A program made the translations under genes and the position numbers. This document shows positions 7,277-14,714 of a DNA stretch of 56,961 nt, in pieces (the first letter of the stretch is position 1; each line of letters opens with the position of its first letter). The notes under the pieces were generated by a model. That model worked only from the letters and a program-made list of their open reading frames with translations, did no database searches and had not been told where the DNA came from. Origin of the DNA: Curtobacterium sp. MCBA15_001 (GTDB taxonomy: Bacteria > Actinomycetota > Actinomycetes > Actinomycetales > Microbacteriaceae); assembly GCF_001864835.1 (NCBI RefSeq), contig NZ_MJGI01000002.1:1-56961 (forward strand), read 5' to 3'.

Positions 7277-8386
7277 TCAGGACCCGCAGGTCGCCAGACC
7301 AGCCGTGCTCTTCCCGCTCGCCACCGTCTGCAGGTCGGTGACCGCCTGGTCCAGTGTCTTCACGGCGTAGACGTCCAGGCCGTCGGGGACGTGCCCGACG
7401 ACCTCGTTGCAGTTGTCGGCGGGAGCGAGGAAGACCGTCGCCCCGGCGTCCTTCGCACCGTAGAGCTTCTGGCGGATGCCGCCGATCGGGCCGACCTCGC
7501 CGTCCGCGGTGATCGTGCCGGTGCCGGCCACGTGCTTGCCGCCGTTGAGCTTGCCGGGGGTGATCTCGTCGATGATCCCGAGCGCGAACATCATGCCCGC
7601 CGAGGGGCCGCCGACGTCCTGCAGCTTGATCGACACGTCGAAGGGGAAGTCGTACCGCTCGACCACGCCGACACCCAGCAGTGCGGTGCCGCTCTGCTCG
7701 CGGGGCGTGACCTGCACGTCGCGCGAAGCGCCGTCACGGGTGATCGTGACCGTGGCAGGCGAGGACGTGCCGTGCTTCGCGACGAGGTCGCGCAGAGTCG
7801 AGGCATCCGCGTCGGTCGTCAGCGACGTGCCGTCGAACGCCGTGATGACGTCGCCCTTGCGGATGGTGCCCTCGGCCGCGGTGCCCGTGCCGACGGTGCC
7901 GACCTCGAGCTTCGTCGGGACCGCGATGCCCTGCTGGATCATCGCGGCGGCCACGGCGGACTGCTGCGAGTTCGACATGTCGGCGGCGTCCTGCTGGTTC
8001 ACCTGCTCGGTCGTCACGCCGGGCGGGAAGAGCTCCGACGCCGGCACGACCGCCTGCGACTTCGTGAACAGTGCCCGGATGACGCTCGTCCACGACGGAC
8101 GCTGGTCGGCGTTGCCCTCGACGCTGACGGTGAGCATGTCGAGCGCGCCCGACGTCGGGTAGGTCTGCCGCCCCTCGACCTGGATGAGCTTGACGTCCTT
8201 CGCGTCCTTGCCGGTCCCCTGCTGCTGCGTGCCGATCGTGTTGAACACCGGTCCGGGGAGCTCGATGACGTACGGGCTCGGCAGCACGCTCGCCACGATC
8301 GCCAGGACGACGGCGCCGACGACCAGCACCCAGCCGACGGTGCGGGAACGGGAGCGACGACGGGGCTCGGGGGCGAAGAGGCTCAA
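7277..8386 (-). CDS. PDZ-domain Lon-type (S16) serine protease, YlbL family
   Basis: 369 residues: a short cytoplasmic start, one membrane helix at about 18-36, a PDZ domain at about 155-230, and an S16 Lon protease domain with catalytic S262 (GGPSAGMMF) and K307 (GGIRQKLYG), the usual spacing for the Ser-Lys dyad. This is the secreted or membrane-anchored protease family of B. subtilis YlbL and mycobacterial Rv3194c. The frame is open to 8491, but TTG at 8386 has AAAGGA 7 bases before it and the upstream stretch is not conserved, so I prefer 8386. Divergent from the DUF2342 gene. Confidence 0.9.
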   Translation of the reverse strand: MSLFAPEPRRRSRSRTVGWVLVVGAVVLAIVASVLPSPYVIELPGPVFNTIGTQQQGTGKDAKDVKLIQVEGRQTYPTSGALDMLTVSVEGNADQRPSWTSVIRALFTKSQAVVPASELFPPGVTTEQVNQQDAADMSNSQQSAVAAAMIQQGIAVPTKLEVGTVGTGTAAEGTIRKGDVITAFDGTSLTTDADASTLRDLVAKHGTSSPATVTITRDGASRDVQVTPREQSGTALLGVGVVERYDFPFDVSIKLQDVGGPSAGMMFALGIIDEITPGKLNGGKHVAGTGTITADGEVGPIGGIRQKLYGAKDAGATVFLAPADNCNEVVGHVPDGLDVYAVKTLDQAVTDLQTVASGKSTAGLATCGS

Positions 8387-8501
8387 CGACAGGTCCTTTG
8401 CGAGGTGTCGGCCGGCGGACGCGGCCCGGGTGTTCGCCCTCGGCGCAGCCGGATGGGCACTCCCGCGGGGCCGTCCCAGGTGCGGCTCCACGAGCGGGGA
8501 T

Positions 8502-8507
8502 TAGCGT
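8502..8507 (+). promoter_or_regulatory. -10 hexamer of leaderless DUF2342 promoter
   Basis: TAGCGT, then 7 bases, then the ATG at 8515. No ribosome site precedes the ATG. Confidence 0.6.
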
Positions 8508-8514
8508 AGTGCGC

Positions 8515-9966
8515 ATGCCTGATGAACCGCAGCCGGGTCCGGACGACGACTTCCAGGAGATGCTCCGCAAGCTCCTCGCCGGCGAGGGGCAGATCGACCC
8601 CTCGCAACTGGCCGGTGCCGCCGGACTGCCGAACGACCCGGCGTTCGTCGCGAACCTGATGAGCCAGTTGCAGCAGGCCGCGCAGAACGGCGGGGACGGC
8701 ATCGACTTCTCGGTGACCTCGGAGCGGGCCGTCGCGATCGCGAAGGAGGGCTCGCACGGGGTGGACCCCGCGACCAGCCAGGCGAGCGACCAGGCCTTCC
8801 AGGTCGCCGCGCTCTGGCTCGACGAGGTCACCACCGTCGCCGAGCTCACCGCGACGCCGAGTCTGTACACGCGGGAACAGTGGGCGAAGGCAACGGCGCC
8901 GGTGTGGACGCAGATCGCCGAACCGGTGGCGGCCAGCATCGCGGACGCCCTGACCGAGGCGATCGACCAGCGTGCACCGGAAGAGCTGAAGGCCATGCTG
9001 GGCGACGTCTCGAAGGCGATGCGCGGCGTGGGCGGGGCGCTCTTCGCGATCCAGCTCGGCCAGGTCGTCGGGCAACTCTCCAAGGAGGTGGTGTCCGGCG
9101 GCGACGTCGGCGTGCCGCTGCTGGACGAGCAGGTCGCGGCGCTGCTGCCCCAGAACGTGGCCGAGTTCGCCGAGGGGCTCGACGTCCCCGTGGACGAGGT
9201 CCGGATCTACCTGGCCGTCCGCGAGCTCGCCCACGCGCGGTTGTTCCGCTCGGCTCGGTGGCTCCGGCTGCACATCATCTCCTCGATCACCGAGTACGCC
9301 CGCGGCATCCACATCCCGTTCGACCGGGTCGAGGAACTCGCCGCGGACATCGACCCCACCGACCAGGAACAGCTGCGGGACGCCCTGGCCTCCGGCGCGC
9401 TGATCCCGCCGCGCTCCCCCGAGCAGGACGCCGCACTCGCCCGGCTCGAGACGATGCTCGCGCTGGTCGAGGGCTGGGTCGACACCGTCACCGCCGCGGC
9501 CACGGCACGCCTGCCCCGCTCGGGTGCGATCGCCGAGACGGTCCGCCGTCGTCGCGCGTCGGGTGGCCCGGCCGAGTCCGCGTTCGCGACCCTCGTCGGG
9601 CTGGAGCTCCGGCCGCGTCGACTGCGTGAGGCCGCTGCGATGTGGCAACGCGTCACCGACGAGCTCGGGGCCGAGCAGCGCGACGCCCTGTGGGCCGCGT
9701 TCGACCTGGTGCCCGGCAGCGACGACATCGACGCGCCGGAGTCCCTGGTGGCCCGGCTGCGGGACCCCGGGCAGACGCCCGCGGACGACGAGTTCGACCG
9801 GGCGCTCGAGGACCTGCTCAACGACACCACGGGTGCACGTCCGCACGAGGACGAGTCCGGCGGGGTCGAGGACGAGTCCGGGCCGGACGACGGCTCCGGG
9901 CCGGACGACGGGTCGGACGCCGGGTCCGGGCCTGGCTCCGGGCCGAAGGGTTCTCCACAGATCTGA
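8515..9966 (+). CDS. DUF2342 zinc-dependent metalloprotease-like protein
   Basis: 483 residues, matching the DUF2342/TIGR03624 family (Rv3195 in mycobacteria). The family motif is seen as VRELAHARLF, a zincin-like helix of the E-x-x-H-x-R kind, followed by the conserved ALVEGWVDTV segment that carries a further acidic ligand. The last 60 residues are an Asp/Gly/Ser/Pro tail with repeated GPDDGS units and are probably disordered. Substrate and protease activity are unproven for the family. It is followed after 43 bp by the ThiF-like gene on the same strand, the same order as in mycobacteria. Confidence 0.9.
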   Translation: MPDEPQPGPDDDFQEMLRKLLAGEGQIDPSQLAGAAGLPNDPAFVANLMSQLQQAAQNGGDGIDFSVTSERAVAIAKEGSHGVDPATSQASDQAFQVAALWLDEVTTVAELTATPSLYTREQWAKATAPVWTQIAEPVAASIADALTEAIDQRAPEELKAMLGDVSKAMRGVGGALFAIQLGQVVGQLSKEVVSGGDVGVPLLDEQVAALLPQNVAEFAEGLDVPVDEVRIYLAVRELAHARLFRSARWLRLHIISSITEYARGIHIPFDRVEELAADIDPTDQEQLRDALASGALIPPRSPEQDAALARLETMLALVEGWVDTVTAAATARLPRSGAIAETVRRRRASGGPAESAFATLVGLELRPRRLREAAAMWQRVTDELGAEQRDALWAAFDLVPGSDDIDAPESLVARLRDPGQTPADDEFDRALEDLLNDTTGARPHEDESGGVEDESGPDDGSGPDDGSDAGSGPGSGPKGSPQI

Positions 9967-10009
9967 CGCCGGGTCCCCGCGCGCGGGCCGGGTCCGACAC
10001 GGTTGCTGC

Positions 10010-10867
10010 ATGGGCATCCGCATCGATCCGGACCTCGAGTTCGTCTGGCGTGACCCGTCGACGGTGCAGCTCGGGGTCGACCCCCCGCGCGCTGTGGTCG
10101 CCGTCCCGACCACCAACCAGGAACGCTTCCTGCTCGCCCTGCGCGCGGAGACCGGTCGGGACGCCCTGGCCGGGGTGGCGGCGAGCGTCGGCTGCCGCCC
10201 AGAGGTCGCCGCGCACGTGCTGGGAGCGGCCTCGCCCGCGGTGCTCGACATGCTCCCTGAGCCGCTCGTCCGCACCCAGGTGCACGGGTCCGGCGCGGTC
10301 GCCGACACGCTCGACACCTTCCTCACCGGCGAAGGTGTCACCGTCGTCCGGACCAGCGCACCCCGCGGTGGTCCGGTCACGCTGCCCACACCGACCCCGA
10401 AGTTCGGCGTGGTGGTCGCCGACCACGTCGTCGACCCCGCGCTCCGAGCCGCCTGGACCCGGCGCGGCCTGCCGCACCTGCCCGTGGTCGTGAGCGACGG
10501 GCGTGTCCGGGTCGGTCCGGTGATCGTGCCCGGCGTCGGCCCGTGCCTGCAGTGCCTGGAGTACGCCCGCGTCGACGATGACCCCGCGTGGCCGGCCATC
10601 GCGGCGCAGGTGTGGGGCCGGCCGGCCGCGCCGCTCTCCCCCTACCGGACCGCAGCCGTCGCCGCCGCGGTCACCCGGCTCGTCGTCGAGCTCCTGCCCC
10701 GCACCTCGACGGCACCGGGGGTGGAGCAGCTCGTGTTCGAGCGCGACGACCTGTCGGTCACCCGACGGTCGACGGCCCCGCACCCGCGGTGTGCGTGTCG
10801 AGCGCTGCCAGGAACCGACTCGGCCCCCGGGACCCCCCGCGCATGGAGCCCTGGCGTGACCACGTGA
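10010..10867 (+). CDS. ThiF/cyclodehydratase-like zinc-binding protein (Rv3196 type)
   Basis: 285 residues. A zinc site can be read as C179-x-x-C182 (GPCLQCLEYAR) and C261-x-C263 (HPRCACR), the pairing found in ThiF/MoeB-like and TOMM cyclodehydratase E1-like proteins. I see no glycine-rich ATP loop of a working adenylating enzyme, so it may be a binding or scaffold member. CACGGT lies 6 bases before ATG10010, a weak fit to the local leaderless promoter pattern. Its last 110 bp overlap the 3' end of the convergent uvrD2 gene, so each mRNA could be antisense to the other. Function unknown. Confidence 0.82.
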   Translation: MGIRIDPDLEFVWRDPSTVQLGVDPPRAVVAVPTTNQERFLLALRAETGRDALAGVAASVGCRPEVAAHVLGAASPAVLDMLPEPLVRTQVHGSGAVADTLDTFLTGEGVTVVRTSAPRGGPVTLPTPTPKFGVVVADHVVDPALRAAWTRRGLPHLPVVVSDGRVRVGPVIVPGVGPCLQCLEYARVDDDPAWPAIAAQVWGRPAAPLSPYRTAAVAAAVTRLVVELLPRTSTAPGVEQLVFERDDLSVTRRSTAPHPRCACRALPGTDSAPGTPRAWSPGVTT

Positions 10868-12551
10868 CGGTGACGGTCCGGCGTGCTCGGGTCAGGCCGA
10901 CGTAGAACAGGCGGCGTTCCTCGTCGACCTCGTCGTCGGTGGTGGCGTGCGAGATCGGCAGCAGTCCCTCGGCGGCGCCGGCGATCACCACGTTCGGCCA
11001 CTCGAGCCCCTTCGACGAGTGCAGCGTCGCCAGGGTCACGGCGTCCAGGTCGGGCTCGTGGTGGGTGGCCGCGCGGTCGACCAGGTCCTGCGTGAACTCC
11101 TGCATCGTGGTGCCGGCGGGGGCGTCCTCCGCCAGGCCCATGATCGCCTGGAGCGCCTCCCACTGCTCGCGGACCGCTCCGGTGCCCTCGGGAGCGGTCG
11201 GCGTCCACCCGCTGATCTGCAGCACGAGGCCGACGCGTCGGGTCAGCTCGTCGTCGGTCTGCCGGATCGCCTCGCCGCGCATGTGGTGCACCGCGAGCTT
11301 GACCTCGGGTCGGTCGAAGAACCGGGTGCCGCCCTGCACGCGGTACGGGATCCCGTTGCGACCGAGTGCCGCTTCGAGCGCCGCGGACTGCGCACCGACC
11401 CGGAACAGCACCGCACAGTCGCCGAACGCCGCCCCGCCGCCGACGAGCTCGGTGATGCGGCGCGCGATCGTCTGCGCCTCGTCACCGTCGTGCACGCACG
11501 GCACCACGACGGGCTCCGGGCCGGGCTCGGTGCTCTGCGCGGCGAGGTCGAGCGCGCCCGGCTGCCCGCGCATCAGGGCGTTCGCGGCGTGCACCACCTG
11601 TGGCGTGGACCGGTAGTTCCGCTCGAGCCGAAGGACGGAGCCGCGGGGGAACTCCGACCCGAACCCGAGCAGGTACCGGCTGGACGCCCCGGCGAACGAG
11701 TAGATCGTCTGGCTGGCGTCACCGACCACGCAGAGGTCCTGCCGGTCGCCGAGCCACGCCTTGAGCAGGTCGTGCTGCACGGGCGAGACGTCCTGGTACT
11801 CGTCGACCACGAAGAAGCGGTACTGCTGCCGGACGTAGCTGGCCACGCGCGGCTCCGACTCGACCATCCCGAGCGTCGCGAGCAGGACGTCCTCGAAGTC
11901 GATCTGCCGACGGTCGTCCTTGAGCCGTTCGTAGGCACGCATCAGGTCGATGACCTTCGTGGGCGCGGTGTCGCGGGGCATCACCCGGTCGGCGGCCGCG
12001 GACTCGTACTCGTCGTACGTCAGCCGCTGCACCTTGCGCCACTCGACCTCGGCCGCCAGGTCCCGCAGCACGGGCTTGTCGACGTGGATGCCGACCGAGT
12101 CCGCCGCGTGCGCGATGATCCGGGCCTTGGACTCGACGATCTTCGGAGCGTGCCCGCCGACGGTGTCCGGCCAGAAGTAGCTCAGCTGGCTCATCGCCGC
12201 CGCGTGGAAGGTCCGGGCCTGCACGGTCCCGGCGCCGAGTGCGCGCAGGCGACTCCGCAGCTCCCCGGCCGCTCGGGTCGTGAACGTCAGCGCGAGGACG
12301 TGGGCCGGCGAGTACGTGCCGGTGGCCACCCCGTACGCGATCCGGTGCGTGATCGCCCGGGTCTTGCCGGTCCCGGCGCCCGCCAGCACGGCGACCGGAC
12401 CGAGGAGCGTCGTCGCGACTCCCCGCTGTTCGGCGTCGAGCGCGGCCAGCAGCGCCTCGGGGCTCGGCGGCGCGACCGGGCGGCGCCCCTCGGCACGCGG
12501 CGGCGCGGCGGCGCGACGCCCGTCGGGCTCACGCCCCTCGGGAACCGTCAC
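10758..12551 (-). CDS. uvrD2: UvrD-family ATP-dependent DNA helicase (UvrD2-like)
   Basis: 597 residues, superfamily 1A helicase. Motif I is AGAGTGKTRA, motif II VVDEYQDVS, motif III GDASQTIYSFAGA, motif IV RLERNYRST, motif V TLHSSKGLEW and motif VI VGLTRARR, all intact. Mycobacterial UvrD2 carries an HRDC domain and a tetracysteine motif after the motor; here the protein ends about 30 residues past motif VI, so both are missing. The GTG start overlaps the nudC stop as GTGA (12551-12548), implying translational coupling. Place next to nudC and adnAB supports the UvrD2 assignment by synteny. Confidence 0.9.
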   Translation of the reverse strand: MTVPEGREPDGRRAAAPPRAEGRRPVAPPSPEALLAALDAEQRGVATTLLGPVAVLAGAGTGKTRAITHRIAYGVATGTYSPAHVLALTFTTRAAGELRSRLRALGAGTVQARTFHAAAMSQLSYFWPDTVGGHAPKIVESKARIIAHAADSVGIHVDKPVLRDLAAEVEWRKVQRLTYDEYESAAADRVMPRDTAPTKVIDLMRAYERLKDDRRQIDFEDVLLATLGMVESEPRVASYVRQQYRFFVVDEYQDVSPVQHDLLKAWLGDRQDLCVVGDASQTIYSFAGASSRYLLGFGSEFPRGSVLRLERNYRSTPQVVHAANALMRGQPGALDLAAQSTEPGPEPVVVPCVHDGDEAQTIARRITELVGGGAAFGDCAVLFRVGAQSAALEAALGRNGIPYRVQGGTRFFDRPEVKLAVHHMRGEAIRQTDDELTRRVGLVLQISGWTPTAPEGTGAVREQWEALQAIMGLAEDAPAGTTMQEFTQDLVDRAATHHEPDLDAVTLATLHSSKGLEWPNVVIAGAAEGLLPISHATTDDEVDEERRLFYVGLTRARRTVTVTWSRQGSMRGGSRGPSRFLAALDTHTAGAGPSTVG

Positions 12552-13483
12552 GGCAGGTCCAGCGGGCCGCCGTACCACTCCTCGATGATCGCCCGCGCGA
12601 TCGACGTCCGACCGGGCAGGTGCAGCGTGTCACCGGCGCGCTCGCGGATGTCCTCGCGCGAGAACCACTGCACGTCGAGGATCTCGACCCCGTCGGGGCG
12701 GACGGTCGAGGGGTCGCCGTCGAGCGCCCGGGCGCGGAAGCCCACCATGAGCGAGGCGGGGAACGGCCACGGCTGCGAGCCGAGGTACTCCGGTTCCTCG
12801 ACGTGCACGCCGGACTCCTCGAAGACCTCGCGTCGGACGGCGTCCTCGAGCGACTCCCCCGGCTCGACGAACCCGGCGAGCAACGAGTAGCGGTCCTGGT
12901 CCCACGCGGCGTTCGAGCCGAGCAGGATGCGGTCGTCGCGGTCCACCACGCCGACGATCACGGCGGCGTCGGTGCGCGGGAAGAGCTCGTGCCCCTGGTC
13001 GTCGCGGCGCACCCAGCCGCCGGTCACGACCTCGGTGTCGGAGCCGGTCCGCGGCGAGAACCCGTGCACGGCGTGCCAGTTCGCCATCGCGACGGCCTCG
13101 ACCGCCAGCCCCTGGTCTCGCGCGGAGAGCTCGGTGCCGAACATGCGCAGGTTCTCCCACGCGGCGTCCTCCGGCTCGATCTGTCGCGCGGTCTCGTCGT
13201 CGACCAGCGCGGCCGCGAACCGGGTGCCGGCGGGCGCGTCCGCGGCGTCGGCGAGCGAGCGGCCGAGGTAGACCAGCGGCGCCGACTCGGGGACGTCCGC
13301 GGCGGCCACGAAGCGCAGCGTGCCGTCGGCGTTCCGCAGCATCGCGGCCCGGTGCACGGGCAGGAACCGGGTGTCGACGTCGTCGCGCAGGACACGCCCG
13401 ACGTCGGGGACGGTGCGGAACTCGGCGTCGCGGTCGAGTTCGTTGCGGGCGAGCGGCAGGCGGGCGGCGAACTCCACGGTCAC
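12548..13483 (-). CDS. nudC: NAD(+) diphosphatase NudC (Nudix hydrolase)
   Basis: 311 residues. The Nudix box runs from GFVEPGESLEDA through REVFEESGV with all consensus acidic residues. SQPWPFPAS just after it is the signature of NudC enzymes, which cleave NADH/NAD+ and can remove NAD caps from RNA. The usual FCPRCG zinc knuckle reads FSPRTG here, and the second cysteine pair is also absent, so this NudC should not bind the structural zinc. The GTG at 13483 has GAGGAG 6 bases before it and was preferred over the longer open frame. First gene of the nudC-uvrD2 coupled pair, divergent from the kinase-like gene. Confidence 0.93.
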   Translation of the reverse strand: MTVEFAARLPLARNELDRDAEFRTVPDVGRVLRDDVDTRFLPVHRAAMLRNADGTLRFVAAADVPESAPLVYLGRSLADAADAPAGTRFAAALVDDETARQIEPEDAAWENLRMFGTELSARDQGLAVEAVAMANWHAVHGFSPRTGSDTEVVTGGWVRRDDQGHELFPRTDAAVIVGVVDRDDRILLGSNAAWDQDRYSLLAGFVEPGESLEDAVRREVFEESGVHVEEPEYLGSQPWPFPASLMVGFRARALDGDPSTVRPDGVEILDVQWFSREDIRERAGDTLHLPGRTSIARAIIEEWYGGPLDLP

Positions 13484-13584
13484 GTGGGACTCCTCATGTC
13501 GGTGTCGTTGCAGGACCGAGCCGACCGAGGCGGTCGAGCCGGGTGCCACGGTGTGGCGCGCACCGTCTGGGTCCTCGGCGGACC

Positions 13585-13590
13585 TACCCT
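13585..13590 (+). promoter_or_regulatory. -10 hexamer of leaderless kinase-like gene promoter
   Basis: TACCCT, 6 bases (GAGGGC), then ATG13597. Confidence 0.6.
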
Positions 13591-13596
13591 GAGGGC

Positions 13597-14595
13597 ATGG
13601 CGGGATCCCAGTTCACTCTAGCGGCGTTGGCGACGACGGCCGTCCCAGGACTCGTCGTCACGGGCACGCGCACCCTCGGCTCCGTCGCGTCCGGCGACTA
13701 CGAGTCGGCGCTCGTGCGACACGCCGACGGCGTCCTCTCGACCATCCGACGGCCGCGCAACCAGCGGGCCGAGGCACGGCAGTCGGCCGACCTCGTCGCG
13801 ATCCGGGCGCTGAGCGCCGGGATCCGGTCGCGCCTCCCGTTCGCCGTCGCCGAGTACCGCGGACAGGCGCCGATCGGCTCGACCCGCGCCATCGTGACCA
13901 GCCACGTGCCGGGCGCACACCCGACCCTGCGGGCGCTCGGCGAGCGTCCCGAGCTCGCCACCAGCGTCGGCCGCGCCCTCGCGGCGGTCCACCAGCTGCC
14001 GACCAGCTTCGTCACCGATGCCGGGCTGCCCTCGCTCACGCCGTTCGAGGTCCTGCGCTCCGCCGTCTCCACGATGGACCGCGCGGTCGCGACCAAGCTC
14101 GTGCCGGCTGCATTGCAGGAGCGATGGGAGGGCGCAGCCCGTGACCAGCAGCTCTGGCAGTTCACCCCGACCGTCGTGCACGGCGCCGTCGGCACGGACG
14201 CGCTGCTCGTCGAGGGCGACACCGTCACCGGCATGCTCGGGTGGGGCGAGCTGCGGCTCGGCGACCCGGCGAAGGACCTGGCCTGGGTGCTGGCCGGCCC
14301 GCGCGAGGCCTTCCCCACCGTCCTCAGCGCCTACGAGGCGAACGGCGGCGGACGCGACCGCCAGCTCGCCCAGCGTGCCCGGGTCTACCACGAGCTCGAG
14401 ACCGCGCAGTGGCTGCTGCACGGCGTGCAGGCGAAGAGCACCGAGGTCGTCGACGACGCGGTCGCGATGATGCACCGGCTGGTGGACGCGGTGCACGCGC
14501 CGACCGCGGCCCCGCTGCAGTCGGTGTCGCCAGACACGATGGAGATCGGCGAGGTCGAGCAGCTGCTGTCGTCGACCGAGCGCAAGCACGGCTGA
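13597..14595 (+). CDS. Aminoglycoside-phosphotransferase-fold protein, probable pseudokinase
   Basis: 332 residues with the layout of the APH/choline-kinase family (MphB-like phosphotransferases): an N-lobe, a helix ending ALAAVHQLP, a catalytic loop and a GDPAKDLAW segment. The catalytic loop reads VVHGAVGTDALL, so the HGD aspartate is Ala197, and the metal-binding Asp of the IDW motif is Gly215 (MLGWGEL). The later structural Asp residues (223, 227) are kept. Loss of both catalytic positions suggests binding without phosphotransfer. It occupies the slot that a membrane channel gene (Rv3200c) holds between nudC and adnB in mycobacteria. Leaderless start. Confidence 0.82.
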   Translation: MAGSQFTLAALATTAVPGLVVTGTRTLGSVASGDYESALVRHADGVLSTIRRPRNQRAEARQSADLVAIRALSAGIRSRLPFAVAEYRGQAPIGSTRAIVTSHVPGAHPTLRALGERPELATSVGRALAAVHQLPTSFVTDAGLPSLTPFEVLRSAVSTMDRAVATKLVPAALQERWEGAARDQQLWQFTPTVVHGAVGTDALLVEGDTVTGMLGWGELRLGDPAKDLAWVLAGPREAFPTVLSAYEANGGGRDRQLAQRARVYHELETAQWLLHGVQAKSTEVVDDAVAMMHRLVDAVHAPTAAPLQSVSPDTMEIGEVEQLLSSTERKHG

Positions 14596-14621
14596 GCCGG
14601 CCGATCGGCCTGGCCCGGCTC

Positions 14622-14666
14622 GGTCGTTCCGGGCGTTCCGGGCGTTCCGGTCGTTCCGGTCGTTCC
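14622..14666. repeat. 9-bp tandem repeat, five units
   Basis: Five head-to-tail units of GGTCGTTCC or GGGCGTTCC in the gap between the convergent kinase-like and adnB genes. A 7-bp GAGCCGG/CCGGCTC stem at about 14594-14621 precedes it and may end the kinase-like transcript. Likely a slippage-prone microsatellite. Confidence 0.8.
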
Positions 14667-14714
14667 GGTCTGGAGGCTCGGTGCGGCTCCGTCGCACGCG
14701 ATGCGGCGGTCGGG

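Noticed and set aside
4760..8509. 1249-codon open frame opposite the UPF0182 and protease genes
   Set aside because: Its Arg/Val/Asp-rich product is the antisense shadow of two well-supported genes; codon-position GC fits the minus strand.
10010..10867. Active ThiF/E1 adenylating enzyme or thiopeptide (TOMM) cluster
   Set aside because: The zinc Cys pairs are present, but no ATP-binding glycine loop, precursor peptide or dehydrogenase gene is nearby; the neighbours are repair genes.
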